Below are positions 10,331 through 20,936 of a stretch of 64,000 nucleotides of DNA, piece by piece. The first letter of the stretch is position 1. Every line of letters begins with the position of its first letter. The translations under genes and the position numbers were made by a program. The stretch is taken from contig WFMF01000383.1 of NCBI GenBank assembly GCA_011033025.1, positions 62,001 to 126,000 on the forward strand, given 5' to 3'. This DNA is from Beroe forskalii. Its lineage: Eukaryota; Ctenophora; Nuda; Beroida; Beroidae. Under the pieces are notes generated by a model. The model was not told where the DNA came from and did no database searches. It saw only the letters and a program-made list of their open reading frames with translations.

Positions 10331-12480
10331 ATTTCTATATACCCATACATCTTTAAAGATAAGACTTTGGATTCAAATGTTCCTATTTGAGATTGCAGTG
10401 GAGCGTAGTAAACTCATAATTAGGGGGCTAGCAAGAACGTTTAATAAAACCGCCTAGAATTGACTAGAATTGAAATCGTTTAAGCTCTGGCTGCGACAAT
10501 TGGCTATCGAGGCAGTTAAGTCGCACATATATAGTTATACCCAAAAAAGCAACCTTTAAAAAGGTATTCATGCTGCAATCGGAACTTTCGTTGGATTTTG
10601 CTACATTCCGAAAGCTTCATTTGCCCCGGGTATGACTTTTTTTTTACAAAAGTAAAACTTCGCGGTGATTCAACGCATGTTTTATAATTATCCCCTAAAT
10701 CAGTGGTGCCTGGGGGCACACGACATTACGCAATTATCTTATTATGTTGCTGTTTCGTCAAATCAAATGAAAGTTCATTCCTCCTTTGAGCCACTCTATT
10801 CGTACTAAAAACCCTTAACAAATTTTATTGATAGTCGATCCCTGAATATGACCGGGGTGAACTTGGTGACAAGAGAGCAGTTGAATCATTATGATTTTTG
10901 AAACCTTTCCAAGTCGCAGTTTGCCTTGAAGAATATATTAACCATTTGATAGATTAGAATCTGACAACGATCAAGGATTGGAACCGTTAAAGTGAATTAT
11001 GACAACGATTTGATTAAAATAGTTCATAACGATACCTGCAAATTTTGTCTGTCAGTTATATTATTTCATTGCTAAGACGATATCATACACCGTTTTCGCA
11101 ATTGTCATTGAGAGAATAATCACGTTATCGGCCTAACGTTCTGATATGTTTTATTAGTTGCCAATAGAAGATGCTGCGTTCGTCAAAATCAAAAAATATA
11201 GTTTCATATCATCAATTTCCCAAGGCATAAAATAACGAAACTGTCAGCGTAGTTAGTCATAGTGTGATTGCTTTTGTTAAATGTTATTGTAAATGCACTT
11301 TAAGTCCCGCGAGGCCCGTATCCATTATTCATGACATTCATTAGTGATCAGAGATTCATGGAGGGTTCACTAGTGATCTGAGATTCATGGAAGGTCACTT
11401 CTTTCCAGAGATTCATGGAGCGTTCACTGGTACAGGATCTATTTTACCCCCAATTTCTGCAGATCTCGCCGAATTTTCGCCCTGAAAATAATAATAAAAT
11501 ATTGTAACAAAGAAATCAATGTACCACCCAAGGACGCCGTTATCTGACATTGAAATTGCATAATCGTGCTCTGTAAACATGTTCACAGTTGACTTATTGC
11601 AAGTATAATCGCCCTACACTTATCAAATTATATAATTTTAGCCGAGATTTACCAACAATATAAATCGGATAATTTCAAACATGAAAATGCATAGTAAAGC
11701 CAGCTTTAAGACGTTATTAAAAGGGGCTTGCGGGTTTAAATCTTAATAAATCACCTAATTTTCAATTCCGGATCAACTCCCATAATGCACTTGGATTAAA
11801 TTAATAAATTTGGCGGCATTAGATGAATTATTATGGGCAATTTTGCCAGTTCGGTGTGTCAAATTATTTCCTTTGCAGGAAATAAATTGACAGTTCAACG
11901 TCATCAAATTTACAATTCTGCGCTATGATAATGACGTCATCCAAGCCGGTAAAGTTGATAAATACCGCGGCAAGGTTATTAACCCATCCAGTCACTAATC
12001 CGAGCCCTACTCTTAACCTTGGAAATTCAATATAATAGCAAAAATAATCACCCAAAATTATCACTTGGTAACCAGGTGATAATCTTAGATTATTATTGGT
12101 TATATGGCGTATACTGGAAGTGTGGTAATACTGTAATAGCACACCAATCTCCAGACTTGGCGGCGGAGTGCAGCGGGGCTAAATCATCCGGCACCGGACT
12201 CACTTCGCATTTATTATTTTCAACGTTTTGCGGCGAATATACGCCACCAGCTCTTCATCCACCATGACTCTTCATCTTTAAACTGGTATTCCTGCGGGGG
12301 ATATCGCCTTGGGAGAATACGGGTAGAACTAGAAGAATAAACGACAGATATTTGCTAAAATATTCGCTTTCCGCACGACCGCACGGCTACCTTTGATTCT
12401 TTGAAATGCTTTCAGTTTCAGTGACAAAACTCTGAAAAATCAGCGCTACATCTATCATTCGGGGGTTGTTATTTAATATT
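10331..12480. other. Non-coding stretch, no gene recognised
   Basis: AT-rich sequence without splice-bounded coding similarity. Minor features are three copies of AGATTCATGGA near 11350-11425 and the motif TTATCACTTGGTAACCAGGTGATAA, an inverted repeat, near 12058-12082. The block at 12191-12370 is partly copied into the minisatellite that follows. Confidence 0.45.
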
Positions 12481-12489
12481 TTGGAAAAG

Positions 12490-12912
12490 AGTGTAATGAA
12501 AAGAGTGGATAGATAAGAGTGGATGGATAAGAGTGGATGGAAAAGAGTGGATGGAAAAGGGTGGATGGAAAAGAGTGGATGGAAAATAATGGATGGAAAA
12601 GAGTGGATAGATAAGAGTGGATGGAACACCGGACTCACTTCGCATTTTATGGAAACGTTTGGGTGGAAAAAGAGGGGATGAATCTATGGATGGAAAAGGG
12701 TATGGATGGGAAAGAGTGGATGGAAAGATGGATTTGCTAAAATAATGGATGTAAAAGCAGTGGATGAAAAAGGGGATGGAAAAAACTATGGAAAAATCAG
12801 GGGATGGAAAATTGGATCCGGGGCTGTTATGGATGGAAAAGAGTGGATGGAAAAGAGTGGATGAAAAAAGAGGGGATGGAAAAGAGTGGATGGAAAAGAG
12901 TAAATGGAATAG
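12490..12912. repeat. Minisatellite, unit about 14 bp (gagtggatggaaaa)
   Basis: Some 25 imperfect units of a purine-rich 14-bp motif, interrupted by short patches of non-repeat sequence that match unique DNA 350-420 bp upstream (for example CACCGGACTCACTTCGCATT at 12191 and again at 12627). ORFs through it are repeat artefacts. Confidence 0.9.
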
Positions 12913-13229
12913 AGTTAATGAAATTGATTTTGGATAGTTCATAACTACTTTTATAAAAACAAGCGGATGAAGTTTTCATCGTTTGGTATGATCTTGGAAT
13001 CTTCATAACTACTTTTATTAATAAAAAAAACCCTCTGAAGTTTTCATCGTTTTAGAATAATTTATATTGGTCAAGAGATTTAGAATGAATTCAAGTTTCA
13101 AGATTTCGAATAATTCCACAGGCGAATAGTCATGAAAAGCGAGAAAGGTTATTCATCCTGTATTGCTGTAAATGCCATGCAATGAGTGTAACGCTGTTTC
13201 TCTCTTTTCATGACTATCATGATTATCAG

Positions 13230-13325
13230 GGACTAAAGTGGTAAGTTGATGACGTCATTACCAGGGTTTATAGTGAAGAGTTGATGACGTCATTATCAGG
13301 GTTAAGAATGGTGAGTTGATGAGGG
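13230..13325. repeat. Three short direct repeats containing TGATGACGTCATTA
   Basis: A unit of about 45 bp (gagttgatgacgtcatta, then ccagggtt) occurs two and a half times. The TGACGTCA octamer is the consensus CRE/ATF site and recurs in several transposon families of this window. Confidence 0.7.
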
Positions 13326-13849
13326 AGAGGCACCTTTTCTCCCACTGTAAGCAGCGCATAACACCATTTATTAACGCAGGTTAGCCTGACAGTTATTTGA
13401 GTTACTAACCATCTGCATAATTATTTAAATGGGCTCGCATTATCGTATCATTACACACAGGGATAATTATTTCGAAGTATATTTCCAAAAGTCGGCCAAT
13501 ACGTATGTGTACTATGCAACACAAGACGGATTCTTGTGGTTTGCGGTTATTTTCTGGCCAATTTTCTCATTTCTCCGCATTAATTTGACTTTGCTTCTGT
13601 TGTAAAAATAAAAAGAATCGGCCGTTCCGACTTTATTTTGGAAAAAGCTTTTTTGACTGTTTGTACATGAATCGTTCCTAACGCTTTACCATTGTTGCTA
13701 TGACGTCATTGAACATGTCATTGGACCATGTTTTATTTATTATTACGTTAAAGAGATTTTCTGTTTAAATTATTAAACACATTTTCCTGTGTGTTTCCGG
13801 AGTTTAAAGTCAGTTGGTGTGTCCTACACATCGCAATATTCAGTAAATA

Positions 13850-13926
13850 GCATAATCCACGATTTTTGTAAGTTCACCTGAACTCGCCGCGAATTCAGGT
13901 GAACTTACAAAAATCGTGGATTATGC
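13850..13926. repeat. Perfect 33-bp hairpin with 11-nt loop
   Basis: Arms 13850-13882 and 13894-13926 are exactly complementary; the loop is ctcgccgcgaa. No target duplication is obvious. Confidence 0.97.
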
Positions 13927-14164
13927 CCAGTAAAGCAGTTAGACGAAGTTCCGGGCTTGCTTTCCTAGCTGTACAAAATATTAGGAAGAGGTTAAGGGGT
14001 TTGAGTTTAGAAGAACTTTTTAAATTTTTACCATCTACTTAAATAATGCAATTCTTCCAACTATGTAATCAACCAATTGTGTGATTTAAGATTTTTGAGG
14101 GCGTAATTGTGCAGCATAGAGTAGTCTCGACTACTCTGCAAGTGCTCTAGTCATAGCATTAATG

Positions 14165-14356
14165 CGGGGAACGGACATTTCATCTCACGACAATTCATCT
14201 CAGGACACTTTATCTCGCAATATGTCAGCTCTATGCAAAGGTAAGTGTCTGGGTTAGGGTCAGGGTTAGGGTTAGGGTTTGGGTTAAGGTTATGGTTAGG
14301 GTCAGGACAGGGAGATGAAGTGGCCTGAGATGAAATGTCCTGAGATGAGATGTCGC
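14165..14356. mobile_element. Foldback element with telomere-like TTAGGG core
   Basis: Both ends carry repeated GGACATTTCATCTCA / TGAGATGAAATGTCC motifs in inverted orientation. The interior is a degenerate GGTTAGGGTTAGGGTT tract. A smaller element of the same style sits at 26941-27066. Confidence 0.75.
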
Positions 14357-14781
14357 CCACCCGTTTCATGAATGATTTTATATAAGGCAAGTGACTATGT
14401 ATAATTTGTTGTGTATACTATTTGTCATTTTAAATTGAAATATACACTGCAGTAGTCGGACACTAGAAGATACCTAATGATAAACAGTCGATAGTGACGC
14501 CATATCATTTTATCACGGTTTAGATGTTTAAAATTTCCAATGAACAATGGACGTTACCTGGTTTACCGTGGTAAACTGATGACGTCATTTTGCCTGCATT
14601 TCCTGTGTTTTCCATGCTCATAACCGTGATCGAGGGATACACGTATTACATATGCAATAACGGACATTAAACGATGTCTTTCATCAAATTACTATTACTG
14701 ATTGCGTCATGTTATTTCGCACAGCAATAAAACTAGAAGGACCTTAAAACATCGTAACGTAACCAACATTTAGGTCCTGGT

Positions 14782-15201
14782 CATAGCTGCCGAACCTTGA
14801 GAATTTCTTCGGAGGGAACTTTTTGGCTCAAAAAGGAGGGCAAATCCCATAAAAAATAGGGCAATTTTTTGTGTATTTCTCTCGGAAAAAAAGTGTTTCG
14901 ACCTTTTTTTAGGTATATTTTTAGATAAATTCTTGGTCAAAAAGTATGTCGACCTTTTTAAGGTATATTTTCAGATAAATTTTCGGTCAAAAAGTATGTC
15001 GACCTTTTTTTAGGTATATTTTCAGAATAAGTATATTTTCACGATAGGACGATAGGTATATTTTTGAAAAGCCCAAAAAGGAGGGAAAATTGTTCGAAAA
15101 GAGGGCAAAAAAGAGGGTTCGGAGGGCAAGGTCCAAAAAGGAGGGCAAAAAGAGGGCATGAGAGGGCGCCCTCTCAAAAAGAGGGCAGTTCGGCAGCTAT
15201 G
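14782..15201. mobile_element. hAT-like MITE with 8-bp target duplication GTCCTGGT
   Basis: 420 bp with terminal inverted repeats CATAGCTGCCGAAC, flanked on both sides by GTCCTGGT (14774-14781 and 15202-15209). The interior has three tandem copies of a unit of about 50 bp containing GTCGACCTTTTT and TAGGTATATTTT, then an AAAAAGAGGGC-rich segment. The 8-bp duplication places it in the hAT superfamily by structure. Confidence 0.9.
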
Positions 15202-15446
15202 GTCCTGGTGGTTCTTGTGAAGGGTATTACCAATTCACTGGACTAACAATGTGGCATTTGCCATTTCTAAAATCTCAGCGCATATCGTTGGTTAGTTTCT
15301 TAACCCAGAGGATTTGAAATTGTTTGCGTTTGTGGCAAGATTTCAACTGATTTAGCGATGGAGGCCCGCACTGTGCCATCTGTCAAGACTTAATGCGCAG
15401 CCGTTCTGGAGTCCAAATCACTCAAGACGGTAGCCTCTGTAGTGTC

Positions 15447-15640
15447 TCAAGCATAGTGTGTTATACTTGTGTCTCAACCTTTTCAAGCACGGTGTGTTAT
15501 ACTTGTCTCAACCTTTTCAAGCACGGCGTGTTATACTTGTGTCTCAACCTTTTCAAGCACGGTGTGTTATACTTGTGTCTCAACCTTTTCAAGCACGGTG
15601 TGTTATACTTGTGCTTAACCTTTTCAAGCCAGTGTGTTTT
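15447..15640. repeat. Tandem repeat, unit about 36 bp, five copies
   Basis: The unit reads ggtgtgttatacttgtg then tctcaaccttttcaagcac; copies are nearly identical except the outermost. ORFs spanning it are repeat artefacts. Confidence 0.92.
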
Positions 15641-15837
15641 GCTGCGCTTCAGTTCTTCTTTCTGCACGCAATTTACCTACTTTCAATTGTAAATTTGCTC
15701 TGCATTTTCAAGGCTTAGAATTGATTCTAGATTTCGAATGCTATGATTAAGTATTTTGCAGTTTTTGAACCAGGATTAGAACTAGCTTAATAGAATTGTA
15801 TAATCAAAAATCAGTTTCGAGGTGCATATTTTAGCGC

Positions 15838-16065
15838 ATTTTACGCTCTACTAACTTTGAGCGCAAAACTCTAAAGCGTAACTGTTTAAAATTCACAAAA
15901 CCCGTAATCCAAATAACCCCATCCCATGAAAATACCTGTTACTGACATACACAATAGCAACATGTTTTTTCATGGGATGGGGTTATTTGGATTACGGATT
16001 TTGTGAATTTGAAAACAGTTTCGATTTAGAATTGAGCGTACAAAATTAGTATAGCGTAGAAATTT
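15838..16065. mobile_element. 230-bp foldback element
   Basis: Inner arms of about 50 bp (AACTGTTTAAAATTCAC... / ...GTGAATTTGAAAACAGTT, including CCAAATAACCCCATCCCATG) are nearly perfect. Weaker complementarity continues outward for another 40 bp (TTTTACGCTCTACTAA with TTAGTATAGCGTAGAAA). The loop is about 34 nt. MITE-like, family unknown. Confidence 0.85.
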
Positions 16066-16430
16066 GATAAAAATAGCACATTCTAGTAGGTAGTAAGTCC
16101 GATCTTGAGGCACTCTAATTTAAAGTCGTGGTAGCTACAGCAGTACTGTAACTTAAGGTCTAAGTAGGTTTTAATTTACGGTCTAATCCCTCAAAACCAT
16201 TCAGTCGATGACATTTGATTACCTTTTGCTCTTTTGCTTGCAATGGAAAGCGTATATAGTATAACAAAATACTACTGGAGTACTGGAGATTTCCCTACCA
16301 CATATCATACTTGGAGCAGGGAAATCAGGCTGTTGTGAGCTACTTTCATGGATTTAAGTAGTGGTTTGATGACGTCATATGTTAGATTCTCCTCCCAACA
16401 CAAGCTCTTCCTTAAATGTCACATATTACA

Positions 16431-16560
16431 ATGACTGTCTGTCTGTTGGACTGTCTGTCTGTTGGACTGTCTGTCTGTTGCAGTTTACTGGAGTGTGCGC
16501 TCATTAAAAACACACAGACATACAGACACACACAAACACACAGACATACGTTGTAATCGA
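16431..16560. repeat. CTGT-rich and ACAC-rich microsatellite pair in inverted arrangement
   Basis: Tandem ACTGTCTGTCTGTTGG units are followed 25 bp later by CACACAGACATACAGACACAC, so the two halves can pair. The edges read TTACAATGA and ACGTTGTAA. Confidence 0.8.
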
Positions 16561-16570
16561 GTAATGGAAA

Positions 16571-16708
16571 GTGGCGCCTGGACTGGATTACAAAAGTATA
16601 CAGATTGTACAGAAAGCTGGGGGTCTCCGATCTCTTATCTCCGAGCTGCCAAGCATTCGTGATTTTTCCAAGGGATCACTGATGCTGAATTCAACGAATG
16701 CAGGAAAA
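16571..16708 (+). CDS. Possible exon of an unidentified plus-strand gene
   Basis: The frame VAPGLDYKSIQIVQKAGG continues LRSLISELPSIRDF. It looks protein-like, and a possible donor (AAT|GTAAAA) follows at 16709, but no clear acceptor was found. It could be an upstream exon of the gene ending at 18193, or chance. The IVxKAGGL pattern occurs in several unrelated helical domains, so no function is assigned. Confidence 0.25.
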
Positions 16709-17282
16709 ACGAATGTAAAAATGAATATACAGGAAAGTTCAGTGTCATGGATTTAACATTTCTAACCATATAATAGCAACCTCAATACCTCATTTGAGCT
16801 GAAGCTGACACAAACCTCTTTTGTGAGGTTATTTTGAATACAGGAGTCAAACTTTTTAATCAAAATGACAGCCTGTGGTCAATCATGCAAAAAGTCACTT
16901 GATGAATCGCCTGAAAGTTTCGAGTGATTGTAATACTGCATGTGGCGTCAAACATTTCTGTGGACACATCCAAAGAAGAGTAGGAGTATGTAAAGGCATC
17001 ACTCGATAGTCCATATTCGTGGTTTGAAGCAAGAATAAAATAATATAAATAGATTACAATAGTTCTCGTTATGATATCCAATAATTTTACTATTGACTGT
17101 TTGAACTCTGTCAATTTAATCAAGTTACGACACAAAGCACCTTTTTTAGTTACAATCTTTCCGTAGTATCGTGCAATCACATTTTATTTTGACGTTTGAA
17201 TGCGATTGATGAACAAAATAGCAGATGAGACTGGAGAGATTGACAATACTCACGTAGATTGTACCTGATAGATTGTAACTGG

Positions 17283-17462
17283 CAGGGGCGTAGCCAGTTT
17301 TCTGAAAAGGGGCGGCGAGTAACATTCAAAACCTGTTAAATGTTTTATTTTGTGGGCTTGAAGCTCTCATTTTATCAAAATGAACAACACTTGCATATCA
17401 TTTTCCAAGAAAAGGGGGGGGGGGGCAGCCGCCTGTGTCGCCTCCCCCTGGCTACGCCCCTG
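17283..17462. mobile_element. hAT-like MITE (CAGGGGCGTAGCC ends)
   Basis: Ends CAGGGGCGTAGCCAG and CTGGCTACGCCCCTG, interior with TCATTTTATCAAAATGAACAA and AGGCGACACAGG blocks shared with 18458, 27725 and 62225. The flanking octamers GTAACTGG and GTTCCTGG differ at two positions, an aged 8-bp duplication. Confidence 0.88.
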
Positions 17463-18035
17463 GTTCCTGGTAGATTGAACAGTAGATTGATGACGTAAAC
17501 CCACCTGTTTTCTGTTGTTATTAACAGTTAGTTGAATTGTATGCTTCTGCCATAAAAACTCATCTTTTTGTTAATATTCGTTGGAACAAGGGCCAACGTC
17601 ATGTTCTTGACATTATGACAATAGAATCTTACAATAGTGGCATACTGAAAGGTTTTGTAACTAGCAAAAAATTGCAAACCGCGATATTGTGCACCGATAT
17701 TGTTACGATTTTTTGTCACTGTAGTGGCACTTTTTAATAAGTCTAACTGTTTTTAAAGCGTACATAATGGGTATAAAGGAGCACGTAAACCTCCTTAGAA
17801 GTTGCATAATGCTACATTTAGAGGCCGGCTGTTATCTAATATAAGTTCAAACGAGCAGAATATATTGCCTTAAAACTGCATGTGCCCCATTTTATAGATT
17901 ATTCTAACTCGTATTATCGTGAAATTTAGGGAATCAGCTTCATCATTATGTTTCCGTAGTCGGTTGTCAGTAGTCAGTACAATGTTTGATTGAATTGATA
18001 ATTGTTTGCTTGAATAGTTGGTTTCTTTTATTTAG

Positions 18036-18193
18036 TGGGTGAAGGGCTTCGAGACTTCAAATACAGCACTCTCCACAACCTCTTAAATATCTTTCCTTGG
18101 AAAAGTTTGACCAAATTCGAACACAAGGAAATGTCGCAGCTGTTTTGGGATGAGATGGCAAATTCGGGACTACAGGAGGAAAGCAGCACCTGA
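18036..18193 (+). CDS. Terminal exon of an unidentified gene
   Basis: After a good acceptor (pyrimidine-rich tract ending TTTATTTAG at 18035), a frame of 51 residues runs to TGA at 18191-18193: starting GEGLRDFKYSTLHNLL, then FPWKSLTKFEHKEMSQ, LFWDEMANSG and ending SST. Composition and absence of repeats suggest a real conserved C-terminus rather than chance. The length (2 + 52 codons) requires a preceding exon ending with one spare base. I do not recognise the family. No secure upstream exon was found in 10-18 kb, so the gene may have long introns or be a remnant. Confidence 0.5.
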
Positions 18194-18457
18194 TTTACTG
18201 TTTATGTGCTGACACCAGGAAAGGTCGATCAAGATATTCAGCTCAGTGAATTTCTTAAGTCTTTCATTGGTTCAGTATGAAAGGCGACCAAAATAGGCTT
18301 ATTTCGTCTAGATTAAAGCTATTTCAGCTTTTTATACAGCTAACTTGGAAATTTGACAGGATATTCCCTCCATATATTCCTGATATTATTTCACTGGGCT
18401 CACTATCGATTATCAACGATCCATCCTCTTCTGATCCATCACAAAGCATCAACATCT

Positions 18458-18632
18458 CAGGGGCGTAGTCAGGGGGAGGCGACACAGGCGGCTGCCTCCC
18501 CCTTTTTGGACAGGTGATATGAAAATTTTGTTCATTTTGATAAAATGAGAGCTTTGAACAAACTAAATAAAATATTAACCATGTTTTGGATGTAACCCCC
18601 GCCCCCTTTTCAGAAATCTGGCTACGCCCCTG
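18458..18632. mobile_element. hAT-like MITE (CAGGGGCGTAG ends), second copy
   Basis: Same family as 17283-17462, opposite orientation, about 175 bp. Flanking octamers do not match. Confidence 0.85.
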
Positions 18633-20936
18633 CAGTCCATCATCCGCAAGGCGGCAGGTTCAGTCAGGTCATGTTGTATTTTCGGGTTTTAATTTTCGTC
18701 TGGTTTCGCTCACCTGCGTCCAGCGACATACATGTTTACTATCATCTCACTAACTAATTAATTAGAGGCTGCGGTAGGATTATATTTTTCATTAGTAACC
18801 TTAATTTCATATTATTATGCAAGATCAAAGAAGCATAATTTTCGCCCAGTACTGCAGTACAATAGAGTTTTTATTTACAGGAGACGTACGGGCATCCTAT
18901 AAATGTATTTAATGTTACTTTGATTCTTCCTTCCCACTTTTCAAAGCACGTGAGGCCTCGTCGTGAAATTGAAAAAATGACTGAAATTGTCAATTACATA
19001 TCTCATGCACAAGCAATAGACTGATAAAGAAACGTCTTCATCATGATTTCAAATACTAGTTTGATGACGTTGTCTCTTTTGTCTCTGATCGTAAAGACCT
19101 TATTATGCACCTGTATGAAATTAGTAGCAAAATTTCATCGATTTTATAATCGATTTGAAAAAACGTGTTCTATCGATTACGTAATTTGGAGAAACATATG
19201 GCGTAATAATCTCGTGTGATCATAAATAATTTTGATCATCTGACTGATACTTTTAATATTTCATCGTCGTTTAGATTCTTCATTTATCTTTAGAGTTTTG
19301 TGTTTTTTTGAACACAGTTCTATCAGGCTTATATAACCTAAGAAATTGATATGTTGCCGACAATTTTAGGGAATTTAGAATTTATTGATCACGATACAAG
19401 TTTTGAACATTACCTACTCCATTGAACGACCAAGTTTCAAGGGTTTCGTTCGAAATCTATAGGGATAGATTTTAAAGTTGATTTTCGGCAAATAACGTAA
19501 GAATTGTATTTACAGATGAAATTGAGATTTGAAAAATTCGTAACTTTTGGCTAGGAACAATATTTTTCATGGGGTAAAATCTACTGGTAGCTGGCCTTCT
19601 CCTCTATCAGAAACAACAAAAACCGACCTTGGACCCCGTGGCCCCCTTAACGGCCTATTATCGCGTAGATCTTATTTCTGTTCATATCAAAAACTCATCA
19701 ATCCATCAATCGCCAGCTTAAATTCATCAGATAAACCTTATTACCAGGGTACCTATTAATTCTTTTTCACCGTAACGTTTTTCAAAATCATACATCAAGA
19801 CTTCATTATCCAACTTAGTTCTAATTCTTACATCCAAGCCACGTAGCTAGGATTTTTGACCAGAGGATGCATGCCAATTATCACAGAGGTGCAAGTTTTT
19901 CAGGGGATCCAAGCCAACTTTCCAAGGAGATGCAGAGCATCCCCTGCATGCCCTCTGGCACTGAACCCTCTGGTGAACTATGAGACAACAAAAGAAAGAA
20001 TTATTTGCGAAAAGATAGCGAACAGTTAGCCACCTCACAGCATGATAATGACGGCCAATAAGATTTGTATGAGACCTTTACTTACATCGCGTGCATCGCT
20101 TATGTTTGGGTGCAGCTTTCTGACCTTGCTTTTGTTTCGAAACACAATCATTTGTTTTGAAACCATTCAAAAATTAATATGTTTCTCAACAAAGGCTACT
20201 TGTGAGCATTATTATATTCCCGAATTAGAGGGGTGGAGGGGGTTTCCAATCAATTTTGAAAGAAAGAATTTGACTAAATTTAGAATTAAAGTCGATGAGT
20301 TCCTGATTTAAGTCCTAAAGATTAAAAAACCGTTATAAGTAAAATCATCAATCCATCAGGGTATGAGGATTTCATCTCCCCCCCCCCCCAAATTGCTTTG
20401 TAAAAACTAGCTCCTATAGTTCAAAATAAACTAATTATTCGCTGGTCCTTTTGTTTTGAACTAAATAATTGTCTTTATATATTGTCTTTTTCATGCAGTG
20501 CGTTGTTTCTCAATCTTTTTGAGAGTCGCCAATCACTTACAATAGTTTCGTTAACGTTATATACTGAATAGATTGCTTAGCGTTATACGTAAGTGAATGC
20601 AGGCTTAGGGAATCAATACTATAATTTCAAAGTATTTACTAACTTTGTTCTTTACCCAGTGCTTATACGACTCAAGTTTGATGAGGCACTTGTAATAATG
20701 AGGCTTGTTTGTTTGTCTGTTTGGAAACCCATAGTGGGGATGGCAACGTGCCGAAATCTTTATAACAATAACATTTTAAGCCGTTGAGTGTAGGAAAATT
20801 GGAAATATTTGAGTTATTTGACATTTTCAAATGAGTATTTGGGAGCGTTGTGCAATTAATGCAACAGTATCACTATATAAGCCATTAGATTAGCTTATTC
20901 TAAAACACTATAAAACACTTTTAGGACGTCTCCATC
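18633..20936. other. Non-coding stretch upstream of the transporter
   Basis: No coding exon was recognised. A diverged palindromic block with GAGGATGCATGCC and GGCATGCAGG-type arms lies near 19860-19970. A TATATAA-like motif at about 20874 and a possible 5' UTR acceptor (CACTTTTAG at 20924) precede the transporter ATG at 20937. Confidence 0.4.

Noticed and set aside
12387-12942. Minus-strand ORFs rich in Phe, Pro, Ser and His
   Set aside because: Produced by the purine-rich 14-bp minisatellite.
14240-14320. Interstitial telomere or chromosome end
   Set aside because: The TTAGGG tract is short, degenerate and enclosed by inverted arms, so it is better read as the core of a foldback element.
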